Below, one piece after another: positions 32,985 to 41,565 of a stretch of 64,000 bases of DNA (its first letter is position 1; every line of letters begins with the position of its first letter). The position numbers and the translations under genes were made by a program. The notes under the pieces are model-generated. The model did not search any database. It had not been told where the DNA came from and was given only the letters and a program-made list of their open reading frames with translations. The DNA is from Streptomyces sp. NBC_01465 (GTDB lineage Bacteria; Actinomycetota; Actinomycetes; Streptomycetales; Streptomycetaceae): NCBI RefSeq assembly GCF_036227325.1, contig NZ_CP109467.1:4278001-4342000 (forward strand), written 5' to 3'.

Positions 32985-33641
32985 TCAGCACTTTCCGGAG
33001 GGCGCCGACGAGGGGTGGACCAGAGCGTTCAACGCCTTGTCGGCGTCCTTCTGCGTGTTCAGGGCCTTGAACTCGGTCCCGAGGATCAGGTCGATGTCGC
33101 CGGTCTTGCGGGCGTCGGTCTTCTGCTGGGTGCCGGGCAGCTGCGTACCGAGGACGGTGAAGGCGCCCTTGGGAGTGGGGACGGGGCCGACCAGTATCCC
33201 GGTCCCGGTCACCTTCTTGTCGTACGCGGCCGGGGCGTTGCCCACCTTGCCGATGTCGAAGCCGCGCTTCCTGAGCTCGTCGGCGGTCGTCTTGGCGAGG
33301 CCGCCGCGGGCGGTCGCGTTGTAGACGTTGACCATGATCTTCGCGGGCTTGGGGAGGCTCTTCGCGGGGACCGGGGCCACGGTGGGCTTGGGCGCCGGGG
33401 TGACCTTGCAGTCGGGCTTCGGGTCGCCCTTGGCGGCGACGGTCGCGGACTTCTTCGGTCCGCTTCCGGTGAAGACATCGATGAGCTGCAGCGTTCCCCA
33501 TCCGGCGACGGAGAGGGCGGCCGCTGCGGCCACGATCAGGGCGATCAGCCGGCCGCGGCGCCGGGGGCGTCGCATCCGCGGGTACCTGTCACCCGTGATG
33601 CGGTACTTTCCGCCCATGCCGGGGGGTGTGAGCATGCTCAT
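32985..33641 (-). CDS. Membrane-anchored LytR_C-domain protein
   Basis: The 218-residue product has a basic N-terminus (RYPRMRRPRRRGR), one TM helix (about 33-52, LIALIVAAAAALSVAGWGTL), a Lys/Pro-rich linker, and a LytR_C domain (about 100-205: IMVNVYNATARGGLAKTTAD, ELRKRGFDIGKVGNAPAAYD, then ADIDLILG-like GDIDLILGTEF). Unlike the LCP protein at 27471 it has no LCP catalytic domain, so it is the accessory C-terminal module alone, probably acting at the cell wall. It ends 21 bp from the convergent upp stop. Confidence 0.8.
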   Translation of the reverse strand: MSMLTPPGMGGKYRITGDRYPRMRRPRRRGRLIALIVAAAAALSVAGWGTLQLIDVFTGSGPKKSATVAAKGDPKPDCKVTPAPKPTVAPVPAKSLPKPAKIMVNVYNATARGGLAKTTADELRKRGFDIGKVGNAPAAYDKKVTGTGILVGPVPTPKGAFTVLGTQLPGTQQKTDARKTGDIDLILGTEFKALNTQKDADKALNALVHPSSAPSGKC

Positions 33642-33755
33642 GGGCGCAGCGTAGTGCGGGTCGGCGGCGATGAGTACTAAATGATCATTGACTGGCCGCG
33701 GGAAGGGTCAAAAAAGGCCCAAAAGGCTCAGCCCGGATCCGCCTCGGGCTCTGCC

Positions 33756-34052
33756 TCAGCCGAGTTCGAGCACGCGGGCGTGGAGCACCTGGCGCTGCTG
33801 GAGCGCGGCGCGGACCGCGCGGTGCAGTCCGTCCTCCAGGTAGAGGTCGCCCTGCCACTTCACTACGTGGGCGAAGAGGTCGCCGTAGAAGGTCGAGTCC
33901 TCGGCGAGCAGCGTTTCGAGGTCCAGCTGGCCCTTGGTGGTCACGAGCTGATCGAGCCGGACCGGGCGCGGCGCGACGTCCGCCCACTGCCGGGTGGATT
34001 CCCGGCCGTGGTCGGGGTACGGCCGGCCGCTTCCGATGCGCTTGAAGATCAC
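33756..34052 (-). CDS. Small ParB/Srx-fold-like protein of unknown function
   Basis: The 98-residue product starts at GTG 34052 (MIFKRIGSGRPYPDHGREST). Its C-terminal part reads VVKWQGDLYLEDGLHRAVRA, where the DGxHR signature and the preceding hydrophobic strand resemble the ParB/sulfiredoxin nucleotide-binding fold. The N-terminal half has LVTTKGQLDLETLLAE. A CTP-binding or regulatory role is only a fold-level suggestion. It is divergent from the HerA-like ATPase gene, with about 96 bp between the starts. Homologues occur at this place in other Streptomyces, from memory. Confidence 0.55.
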   Translation of the reverse strand: MIFKRIGSGRPYPDHGRESTRQWADVAPRPVRLDQLVTTKGQLDLETLLAEDSTFYGDLFAHVVKWQGDLYLEDGLHRAVRAALQQRQVLHARVLELG

Positions 34053-34148
34053 ACGGAAAGCCTACCGGGGAAGCGGCTCCGGGCGCAGCCATGGGGAGGC
34101 AGTGCGATGGTGGACAAAGTCCCGCAAACCCGGAATCGGGGGCATGTG

Positions 34149-35834
34149 ATGAGTGACAGTGAGCCGCTGGTGGCACCGGAGGCGCCCGTTCCAGGGGCCG
34201 TACCCCCGGAGGCCGCGCCCGCCGCAGCACCCGAGGTGGCAGCGGCGGAGGCCGCGCCCGAAGTCGTACCCGAGAAGGTGACGTCCGCGCCCGCGCTGCC
34301 GCAGCCGGCGCTGGAGATCGCGGCCGGATACAGCTTCACCGGACCCGCGCTCGATCTGGGCGCCCTGCTGTGGGACGGGCAGTGCCATGCGGACGCGCAG
34401 ATCCGTATCCCGCTGTCGATGCTCAACCGGCACGGGCTCGTCGCGGGCGCGACCGGCACCGGCAAGACGAAGACCCTGCAGCTCATCGCCGAGCAGCTCT
34501 CGGCCAACGGCGTCCCGGTCTTCCTCGCCGACATCAAGGGCGACGTCTCGGGGATCTCGGCGCCCGGCGAGACCAACGACAAGGTGCAGCAACGGTCCGG
34601 CGAGGTCGGGCAGGAGTGGGAGGGCAAGGGCTTCCCGTGCGAGTTCTACGGACTCGGCGGCATCGGCCCCGGCATCCCGCTGCGGGCGACGGTCACCAGC
34701 TTCGGTCCCGTACTGCTGTCGAAGGTGCTGCAGCTCAACCAGACGCAGGAGCAGTCGCTCGGCCTGATCTTCCACTACGCGGACACCAAGGGCCTGGAGC
34801 TCGTCGACCTGAAGGACCTGCGGGCCGTCGTCGGCTTCCTCGTCTCGGACACGGGCAAGGGCGAACTGAAGGGGATCGGCGGCCTGTCGACGGTCACGGC
34901 AGGGGTGATCCTGCGGGCCATCACCGCCTTCGAGCAGCAGGGTGCGAGCGAATTCTTCGGTGAGCCGGAGTTCGACACGAGCGAGCTGATGCGGCTGGCG
35001 CAGGACGGGCGCGGCTTGGTGTCGGTGCTCGAACTGCCCGCCGTACAGGACAAACCGCAGCTCTTCTCGACGTTCCTGATGTGGCTGCTCGCCGATCTGT
35101 ACGGGCGGCTGCCCGAGGTCGGGGACCTGGACCGGCCCAAGCTCGTCTTCTTCTTCGACGAGGCGCATCTGCTCTTCAACGGCGCCTCGAAGGCCTTCCT
35201 GGAGTCGATCACGCAGACCGTACGGCTGATCCGCTCGAAGGGCGTCGGCATCTTCTTCGTCACCCAGACGCCGAAGGACGTACCGGCGGACGTGCTGGCG
35301 CAGCTCGGCAACCGGGTGCAGCACGCGCTGCGCGCGTTCACGCCGGACGACGCGAAGGCGCTCAAGGCGACGGTGAAGACCTTCCCCAACTCCCCTTACG
35401 ACCTGGAGGAGTTGCTGACGGGTCTCGGCACGGGCGAGGCGGTCATCACCGTGCTGAGCGAGAAGGGCGCCCCGACGCCGGTGGCCGCGACGCGGCTGCG
35501 TGCGCCGGAGTCGCTGATGGGGCCGATCGACGCGGGCGCACTGGACCAGGCGGTCAAGGCGTCGCTGCTGTACGGGCGTTACGCGGAGGCGGTCGACCGC
35601 GAGTCGGCGTTCGAGAAGCTCACCGCCGAACAGCAGGCGGCGGAAGCGGCGGCGATCCAGGCGGCCGAGGCGGCCGCGGCGGAGAAGGAGGCGGCGAAGG
35701 CGCCGAAGAAGCAGGACGCGTCGATCGCCCAACAGGTGGTGGGCAGCGGGATGTTCGCGTCGCTGGCGCGGTCGATCGGGACGCAGCTCGGACGGGAGAT
35801 CTCGCGGTCGATCTTCGGGACGCGCAAGCGCTGA
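34149..35834 (+). CDS. HerA-like DUF853-family ATPase
   Basis: The start at ATG 34149 (MSDSEPLVAPEAP, 561 residues) is preferred on family N-termini; an in-frame ATG at 34107 with GGGGAGG upstream is possible. After an Ala/Pro-rich N-terminus of 50 residues there is a RecA-like ATPase with Walker A GATGTGKT (about 100-107) and Walker B KLVFFFDEAH (about 331-340), plus the sensor segment IFFVTQTPKDVP. The C-terminal 80 residues are Ala/Lys-rich. DUF853 proteins are hexameric DNA translocases/helicases of the HerA-FtsK group with unclear cellular function. It directly precedes the MoxR/vWA operon and could belong to it, though a 53-bp gap separates them. Confidence 0.82.
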   Translation: MSDSEPLVAPEAPVPGAVPPEAAPAAAPEVAAAEAAPEVVPEKVTSAPALPQPALEIAAGYSFTGPALDLGALLWDGQCHADAQIRIPLSMLNRHGLVAGATGTGKTKTLQLIAEQLSANGVPVFLADIKGDVSGISAPGETNDKVQQRSGEVGQEWEGKGFPCEFYGLGGIGPGIPLRATVTSFGPVLLSKVLQLNQTQEQSLGLIFHYADTKGLELVDLKDLRAVVGFLVSDTGKGELKGIGGLSTVTAGVILRAITAFEQQGASEFFGEPEFDTSELMRLAQDGRGLVSVLELPAVQDKPQLFSTFLMWLLADLYGRLPEVGDLDRPKLVFFFDEAHLLFNGASKAFLESITQTVRLIRSKGVGIFFVTQTPKDVPADVLAQLGNRVQHALRAFTPDDAKALKATVKTFPNSPYDLEELLTGLGTGEAVITVLSEKGAPTPVAATRLRAPESLMGPIDAGALDQAVKASLLYGRYAEAVDRESAFEKLTAEQQAAEAAAIQAAEAAAAEKEAAKAPKKQDASIAQQVVGSGMFASLARSIGTQLGREISRSIFGTRKR

Positions 35835-35887
35835 GGGCGCCGGTAATTGGCTTGTGCGGGTGTGGTCGCCGTGGCGATGATGCCCGC

Positions 35888-35947
35888 ATGAGCCTTTTTC
35901 TGAGTGACGTTTTCGACCGGAAGGGCGGCCACCGCCCCGAGAGGTGA
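35888..35947 (+). CDS. 19-codon ORF coupled to the MoxR/vWA operon
   Basis: ATG 35888 opens MSLFLSDVFDRKGGHRPER and stops at 35945-35947, overlapping the GTG start of the next gene by two bases (GTGA). The overlap would let ribosomes reinitiate on the downstream gene, so it may act as a translational leader. It might instead be a relic of an N-terminal extension. No ribosome binding site is obvious before the ATG. Confidence 0.4.
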   Translation: MSLFLSDVFDRKGGHRPER

Positions 35948-37059
35948 GCGGCGCGGACGCCCGGTGGGGCGCGCGCTGGGCGGCTGTGCAGGCCGCCGGT
36001 ATCGAGGGATCGGCGGCCGGGTTGGCCCGGCTGCCCTGTGGCCCTGAGCGGATTCTGCTGGCGCAGGCCTGCCTTCAGTACGTACGGCTTCATGAGCGCT
36101 CCGAGGCGGGCGACGCCCTCGTCGCGCGGTTGCGCGGCGACGGGCAGGCCGAGGTCCGGCTCGCCGCGCATCTGACCGCCCTGCACACGCTGCCGCCCGG
36201 GCGGGCGGCGGAGGCCGAGGCGGGGGTGGTCGCGGAGCTGGGCGCGGCGGGATCGTCCGTGGGGTCGTGGTCGGTGGGGGAGGTGTGGGGCGACGCGTAC
36301 GGGCGCCACGACGCGCCCCGGCCCCGCGACCTCTTCCGGCGGGCTGCTGAGCTGCTGGTGGACCCGGATCCTGTACGGCGTCGGGTCGGGCTGGATCTGA
36401 GCCGGGTCGCGTTGTGCGAGTGGCGGGCCGCGCCGGAGTGGCTGAGCAGTGGGTGGGTCCGGATGTTCGACGACCCTGTGGCTGAACTCCGGTCTGACGC
36501 AAAGGCGTTGGTGGGGTTGTCGCGGGCTGCGAGCCGGCGGGCCGCCGACCCTCGCGTGCCGGTGCCGCCGCCCTGCGAGGTGCGGGTGCCGGTCGCGGTC
36601 GAACCCCGTGACGCCGAGGCCTGCTTGGCCTCCCGGCCGGTGGACGCGAGCCGCCTTCCGCCCCGGATGTTCCATGCGCTCCTCGATCGGGGGCCGCTGT
36701 CGGAGCGGCAGATCGCGCAGCTCCGCCACCAGGTCTTCACCCGTCCGTCCGCCGGGCAGGCGCGCCATGCGCGGGCCTGGTGGCGGCATGCGGGGGAGGC
36801 TTCGGCGCCCGTACTGCTTCCGCTGCTGCCGCAGTACTTCGCCGACACCGCCCTGCTGGGCATCGACGCCCTGGAGTGCCTGGCCGCGATGGGGCGGTTC
36901 GCCGCGCCCGCCCTCGGCGCGCTGGATGCGTTCCTGGCCGGGGAGCGGATCGCCGTACGGCACCGGGGCAGCCCCGAGAGCGATCTGCAGGCCGACGAAC
37001 TCCTCGTAGAAACAGCACAGTTCACTCGTCGACACATCATGGAGGACACCGAACGATGA
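35944..37059 (+). CDS. HEAT-repeat-like protein, first gene of the MoxR/vWA/propeller operon
   Basis: A GTG at 35944 begins a 371-residue, mostly alpha-helical protein with Leu/Ala periodicity suggesting HEAT/ARM-like repeats (for example RILLAQACLQYVRLHERSEA, EVRLAAHLTALHTLPPGRAA, RRVGLDLSRVALCEWRAAPE, VLLPLLPQYFADTALLGIDA). No catalytic motif is seen. The stop overlaps the next gene (ATGA). Its constant association with a MoxR ATPase, vWA protein and bpX-type proteins indicates a structural or target-binding part of that system. It has no signal peptide or TM helix. Confidence 0.7.
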   Translation: MSGADARWGARWAAVQAAGIEGSAAGLARLPCGPERILLAQACLQYVRLHERSEAGDALVARLRGDGQAEVRLAAHLTALHTLPPGRAAEAEAGVVAELGAAGSSVGSWSVGEVWGDAYGRHDAPRPRDLFRRAAELLVDPDPVRRRVGLDLSRVALCEWRAAPEWLSSGWVRMFDDPVAELRSDAKALVGLSRAASRRAADPRVPVPPPCEVRVPVAVEPRDAEACLASRPVDASRLPPRMFHALLDRGPLSERQIAQLRHQVFTRPSAGQARHARAWWRHAGEASAPVLLPLLPQYFADTALLGIDALECLAAMGRFAAPALGALDAFLAGERIAVRHRGSPESDLQADELLVETAQFTRRHIMEDTER

Positions 37060-38276
37060 CCATCCAAGAGCTCCGCGCCCGCGCCGCCGACACCTCCGCC
37101 GCCGAACTCGCCCCGCTCACCGAGCAGGTGGCGCGCGAGGCCGGCATGGACGATCTCGCCGCCGCGGCCGCCGCGCTGGCCGCCGCACCCGGTGGGGTGC
37201 AGGAGCTGTACGACTACGGGTACGCCTGCGTGGAGCGGGGGGCGTCCTTCCTGGCCGTACCGGCACTGACCGAGGCGCTGCGGCTCGCGCCCGGGACGCG
37301 CGGGATCCTCATCGAGCTGGTCGCGGCGCTGGAGCGGGAGGGGCGGCACGCGGAGGCGTACGCGCTGCTGAAGGAGAGCGGGGCGGGCGGGCTGCGCGAC
37401 TGGCCCGACCGGTATCTGCTGGCCCACAACGCCCTGATGGCAGGGGAGTTGAGCGCGGCGAGCGAGGCCGTGGGGCTGCTCGCGGCGCCCGAGGACGCGG
37501 TCTGGGAGGGCGCCCACGCACGCATACGGCGGACCGTCGGACGGGCCGACGCCGTGCGCGGGAGCGCCGCCCCGCTCGGCGGGCGGGATCTGCGCGGCTG
37601 GCACTACGTACTGACCGGCGGGGTGCTGGCGACGCTCTCGCCGTACGGGTACGACGCCGGCATGAACGGGCGGTACGCCTTCCTCCAGGACAGCCCGGGC
37701 GCCTGCCGCCACGGGCTCCGCCGGCTGGGGCTGGTGCTGCACGCCGCCGGGCTGCGCCCCCGTTCCGTGTCCCTGCTGCCCGACCGCTCCAGCCGCATTC
37801 TGGGGCTTGCGGCCGCCGGGGTGCTGGGGGTGCCCGCGCAGGAGTACCGCCCGGGGAACGCGGACACGGTGGTCGTCGCGTACGACCTGAACGACGTCGA
37901 CGAGACGGTGCTGGCCGCGCTGCGGGAACGTACCCCCGGCGAGGTGCTCTACGAGCGCGCCACCTGCTGGACCGACCCGCCCGCCGTCTCCGCCGACATG
38001 AGTGGACTGCTGGCGCAGCACTGCATCGAGCCCTGGGGCGAGCGGCTGCACGTGGACGGGCGGCTCCCGGCGGACGCGCGCCCGGCGGAGGAGATCGCCG
38101 CGGACATCCTCGCGGCGGAGGAGGACCGCGACGAGGGCGACGGAGCGACCCCGCCGGACCCGGACGAGGCGCTGGCCGCCTTCGCGGGACTGGCCCGGCA
38201 GGGCGGGCGGTGGCCGGACGGGCCGCGTGAGCGGGTGGCGTCCTCCGGGCCGGTGGGGAGCGGGCGGTTCGCCTAG
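37056..38276 (+). CDS. TPR-like protein of the MoxR/vWA/propeller operon
   Basis: ATG 37056 overlaps the preceding stop and gives 406 residues. The first 170 residues are helical and TPR-like (LIELVAALEREGRHAEAYAL, RYLLAHNALMAGELSAASEA). Residues about 170-350 form a mixed domain (RGWHYVLTGGVLATLSPYGY, GMNGRYAFLQDSPGACRHGL, VVAYDLNDVDETVLAALRER) that I cannot name. The tail is acidic (AAEEDRDEGDGATPPDPDEA). It is the second gene of the operon. A 67-bp gap and a GTG start follow before the MoxR gene, so an internal promoter is possible. Confidence 0.7.
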   Translation: MTIQELRARAADTSAAELAPLTEQVAREAGMDDLAAAAAALAAAPGGVQELYDYGYACVERGASFLAVPALTEALRLAPGTRGILIELVAALEREGRHAEAYALLKESGAGGLRDWPDRYLLAHNALMAGELSAASEAVGLLAAPEDAVWEGAHARIRRTVGRADAVRGSAAPLGGRDLRGWHYVLTGGVLATLSPYGYDAGMNGRYAFLQDSPGACRHGLRRLGLVLHAAGLRPRSVSLLPDRSSRILGLAAAGVLGVPAQEYRPGNADTVVVAYDLNDVDETVLAALRERTPGEVLYERATCWTDPPAVSADMSGLLAQHCIEPWGERLHVDGRLPADARPAEEIAADILAAEEDRDEGDGATPPDPDEALAAFAGLARQGGRWPDGPRERVASSGPVGSGRFA

Positions 38277-38343
38277 GTCCTGTAGGTCCTGCCCGGCGGA
38301 ATTGTGGTGCGGGGGCGATTCGGGGGCTCATAGACTCGATCGT

Positions 38344-39498
38344 GTGATCGAAGAGTCCCTGGTAACCGCCCCCGCCGAAGCCGATGCCCGCGCTGTGCGC
38401 GAGGCCGTTGCCGCTGCTCGGCGCGGGCTCGTCGAGCGGGAGATCGTTTCCGAGGCTGTCGTGCTCTGTGCCGTCGCCGGGGAGCATCTGCTGGTGGTCG
38501 GGGCTCCCGGCACGGCCAAGTCGGAGGCCGTGCGGAGGGTCGCTCAGCAGCTCGGCGGGCGGCTCTTCGAGTACGTGCTCGGGCGGTTCACCGAGCCCAA
38601 TGAGATCTTCGGCCCCGTTGACCTGCGGAAGCTGCGGGAGGGTGTCGTCGAGGTCGAGACCTCGGGGATGCTGCCCGAGGCCGACGTGGCCTTCCTCGAC
38701 GAGGTGTTCCTCGGATCCACCGCCATCCTCAACACCCTGCTCGGACTGCTCAACGAGCGGACCTACCGGCGGGGCAGCACGGCCGTCGACGTGCCGTTGC
38801 GGGTGTGCGTCGGGGCGTCCAACGCGCTGCCCGACGACCCCGCGCTGGAAGCCTTCGCCGACCGCTTTCTGGTGCGGGTCTTCGTCGAGCCCGTTGCCGA
38901 TGCCCGGCTGGAGGAGCTGCTCGAGGCCGGGTGGGACGTGCAGGAGGACGTGGGGGCCGGCGTCGAGCGGCTGATGCCCGTCGTGGACCGGCTTGCTCTG
39001 GCTGCCCGGCAGTGTGAACTGGGCGCTGTGCGGGGGCACATCGCTGCCGCCGTACGCAGGCTGCGGGCCGCCGGAGTTCCCGTCAGCGACCGGCGGGCCG
39101 TGCGCGTTCAGCGGCTGGTGGCCGCGGCTGCCGTGCTCGACGGACGTACGACTGCCAGTGAGGCCGACCTGTGGGTGCTGCCCCTGATCGCGCCCACCGC
39201 CGATGCCCAGGCGCTCGCCAGGGACACCCTCGCGGATCTGATGGGCAGCGCGCGGAACGGCAGCCTCGCGCACGCCGCCGAAGAGCTGAGCCGGGGGCCC
39301 GCAGCCCGTGCCGAGCGGCTTGCCGTGGCGGGGGACGAGCTCCTTGCGGGGCTCGGGGCGGTTCCGTACCCGCGCGACGAGCGACTGCGCATCGAGGCCA
39401 CGCTGCGCGAGATCGACGCCTCCTTCGGTGCAGATGATGTGCCGCAGGTGCTGAAGGACGTACGGGAGCGCCTGGTCGCTGCCGTCGCCGCGCCGTGA
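38344..39498 (+). CDS. MoxR/RavA-type AAA+ ATPase
   Basis: A GTG at 38344 gives 384 residues. Walker A is GAPGTAKS (53-60), Walker B VAFLDE (115-120, with the conserved VFLGSTAILNTLLGLLNERT helix), and sensor 1 GASN (157-160). The RavA-like order (arginine finger region YRRGSTAVDVPLRV, lid with AVRVQRLVAAAAVL) places it in the MoxR branch, which uses ATP to remodel protein partners and is nearly always encoded next to a vWA protein. Here it sits between a TPR protein and a bpX5-like gene overlapping its stop (GTGA), so it is the motor of the complex. Confidence 0.88.
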   Translation: MIEESLVTAPAEADARAVREAVAAARRGLVEREIVSEAVVLCAVAGEHLLVVGAPGTAKSEAVRRVAQQLGGRLFEYVLGRFTEPNEIFGPVDLRKLREGVVEVETSGMLPEADVAFLDEVFLGSTAILNTLLGLLNERTYRRGSTAVDVPLRVCVGASNALPDDPALEAFADRFLVRVFVEPVADARLEELLEAGWDVQEDVGAGVERLMPVVDRLALAARQCELGAVRGHIAAAVRRLRAAGVPVSDRRAVRVQRLVAAAAVLDGRTTASEADLWVLPLIAPTADAQALARDTLADLMGSARNGSLAHAAEELSRGPAARAERLAVAGDELLAGLGAVPYPRDERLRIEATLREIDASFGADDVPQVLKDVRERLVAAVAAP

Positions 39499-39899
39499 AG
39501 CCCGAGTGGGTACGCCGCGAGCCTCCGCTGGCGCCTGCTGCCGTGGCCGCATGCGGGGAGGTGGCCGATACGCTGGTCGCCGCTGTCCGGGGTGCGCTCG
39601 CCGAGGGGCGCGGGGCGCGGCTTCGGGCCGTGCGCGACGCGGAGTGGGTCGTGGTGCTGGCGGGTGAAGCGGGGGGAACTGATCTTCCCTGGGTCGACGG
39701 GGCGATCTGGCTCGGGGAGGACTCCGGGGTGTTCGTGCCCACGCATCTGGCCGTGCGGCCGGGGGCTGCGTTGGTGGCGGGGGCCGCGCGTCGGTACGTA
39801 CCCGATGGGCATGGGCTGATCGTGATGCTGGCCGAGCCCGGGCTGCTGCTGTCCTCCCCTGTGCCCGTGCGGCCGGTCACCGAGGCGGAGTTGAGCTGA
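39495..39899 (+). CDS. bpX5-like domain protein of the MoxR-vWA-propeller system
   Basis: A GTG at 39495 overlaps the MoxR stop. The 134-residue alpha/beta protein contains WVRREPPLAPAAVAACGEVA, VVVLAGEAGGTDLPWVDGAI and the conserved YVPDGHGLIVML. I assign it to the bpX5-type domain described for MoxR-vWA-beta-propeller ternary systems on the basis of its size, place and the WLGEDSGVFVPTHLAVRPGA segment; a profile search is needed to confirm. The function of the domain is unknown; it is proposed to act as a small adaptor or peptide-like element in the ATPase complex. Confidence 0.6.
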   Translation: MKPEWVRREPPLAPAAVAACGEVADTLVAAVRGALAEGRGARLRAVRDAEWVVVLAGEAGGTDLPWVDGAIWLGEDSGVFVPTHLAVRPGAALVAGAARRYVPDGHGLIVMLAEPGLLLSSPVPVRPVTEAELS

Positions 39900-39900
39900 G

Positions 39901-41565
39901 ATGAGCGGGCTTCCTCGTGAACTCGCCGGGTGGGGTGCCCAGTTGGACGCCCTGGACGCGGCGTGCGCTGTTGCGCTCGGGCCGCTGGTGCGGGGCATCG
40001 ACGGGCTGATGGGTGTGGGGGCGCGCGCCGATGCGCAGGCTCGGCTGGGGGAGTTCGACGGGTACGACGGGCTGAGCCGGGCGGGGACGCCCGAGCGGCT
40101 CGTCATGTCGGAGTGGCTGCTGGCCGAGGAGGCTCCGGAGGAGTTTCTGCGGCGGGCCGCCGAAGGGGAGTTGCTGCATCTGGCGCCCGCGCGACGGGCC
40201 GAGGAGGCGCGCGGGCGGGTGGCCGTGGTCGTCGACTGCGGGCCCTCTCAGTGGGGTGCGGGGCGGCTGGTGCAGCTGGCGGCGCTGATGGTCGCGCACC
40301 GGCGGGCCGTCGCACGGGGCAGCGCGCTGGTGGTGGGAGTCCTGGGCCGTACGCCGGGCGAGTGGGCCGAGGGCGAACTGCCGGAGGTGCTGCGGGCCTG
40401 GCTGGGCTCGCGCAGCGCGGTGGAGCCCGACCCGGTGGACGTGGAGAAGTGGCTCGGGGCACTGGACGCTGCCGACGAGGCGTGGGTGCTCGCCGGGGAG
40501 CCCCTCGCCGCACGGCTGGCGGGGCGGAGCCGCGTGCTGGTGGCGCGGGAGAGCGACTGGTCGGGGGCGGGGGCTGCCGAGGTGACCGTACGCGTGGGCG
40601 GGCGCAGTGCGCGGCTCGCCCTGCCGGAGCCTTCGGCGGGGGTACGGATCCTGCGCGGGCAGGGGTGGAAGCGGGCCGGGGCGACGGGCGCGGGGGCGCC
40701 TGTCGGGGGTGTGGGCTCGATGGTTTTCCCGGGCACAGGGCGGCAGTTGGTGCTGCGATCGCAGGATGATGCGCGGCAGCTGATCACCGTACGGGTGCCG
40801 AACGGGCCGGGGCGCGAGCATGATGTCGTACCGCGTCGGCACGGTTTTCCGGGGCCGGTCGTGGCGGCCGGGTACTTCGGGCGGCGGCTCGTCGCGCTGG
40901 TCCGGGTGGGGGACGAGCTGCGGGTGCAGGTCGTGGGGAAGACGTGGGCGGCTGCGGAGGGGTACACGACGTTGGCCGTGGTCCTGGGTGATGCCACGGA
41001 CCGGCCGCTCGTACCGCTGGTCGTGGAAGCGGACAGCATGCTCATGCACTGGGGGGACGACTGGATCGGGATGCAGTGGGACCTCTACGCGCCTGTCCTC
41101 GTGGAGAAGATGGTCGCTGCTCTGCCCGGCGGGGCGACGGCCAAGCGACTCGGTGACAGGCTCCACCTCCCCCATCTGCCGGGCGGGCACTGGACGGTGA
41201 AGGACCAGCACGTCGTACTCGGCCCCGGGACCGCTCACGTCCGCTCGCTCGACGGGCAGCTCTGGCGGTTCGTCGACGACGTCGGCACGTCGTACACCCA
41301 GCGCGTCCCGAAGAGCGAACGGCCTCTGGGCGCGGTTGTGTTGGAAGGGCGGGTGCATCTCGTCGTACGGTCCGCCGCAGGTCACCTCCTGCGCATCCGC
41401 GGCCCCGTCCGCAACACCGTGCTCACCAAGTGGTCCGACACCCCGCACCCGCCGGCCCTCCACCCCACTCTGCCGCTGCTCGCCGTACGGCGCGAGAGCG
41501 GCGCGATCGAGGTCGTCGACCTGGAATCCGGCGAGCGGCTGCTGAACCTCCGGAGCGTCTCATGA
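39901..41565 (+). CDS. vWA-like domain fused to a beta-propeller-like region
   Basis: The start is 1 bp after the preceding stop; the product has 554 residues. Residues about 65-225 are a vWA-type domain: MSEWLLAEEAPEEFLRRAAE, ELLHLAPARRAEEARGRVAV, then VVDCGPSQWGAGRLVQLAAL, where the canonical metal-binding DxSxS reads DCGPSQ (D112), so the MIDAS site is degenerate. Residues about 260-550 are strand-rich with repeated blade-like units (RQLVLRSQDDARQLITVRVP, GRRLVALVRVGDELRVQVVG, LGAVVLEGRVHLVVRSAAGH, HPTLPLLAVRRESGAIEVVD), consistent with a beta-propeller. The combination supplies the second and third parts of the ternary system in one polypeptide. The stop overlaps the next gene (ATGA). Confidence 0.75.
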   Translation: MSGLPRELAGWGAQLDALDAACAVALGPLVRGIDGLMGVGARADAQARLGEFDGYDGLSRAGTPERLVMSEWLLAEEAPEEFLRRAAEGELLHLAPARRAEEARGRVAVVVDCGPSQWGAGRLVQLAALMVAHRRAVARGSALVVGVLGRTPGEWAEGELPEVLRAWLGSRSAVEPDPVDVEKWLGALDAADEAWVLAGEPLAARLAGRSRVLVARESDWSGAGAAEVTVRVGGRSARLALPEPSAGVRILRGQGWKRAGATGAGAPVGGVGSMVFPGTGRQLVLRSQDDARQLITVRVPNGPGREHDVVPRRHGFPGPVVAAGYFGRRLVALVRVGDELRVQVVGKTWAAAEGYTTLAVVLGDATDRPLVPLVVEADSMLMHWGDDWIGMQWDLYAPVLVEKMVAALPGGATAKRLGDRLHLPHLPGGHWTVKDQHVVLGPGTAHVRSLDGQLWRFVDDVGTSYTQRVPKSERPLGAVVLEGRVHLVVRSAAGHLLRIRGPVRNTVLTKWSDTPHPPALHPTLPLLAVRRESGAIEVVDLESGERLLNLRSVS

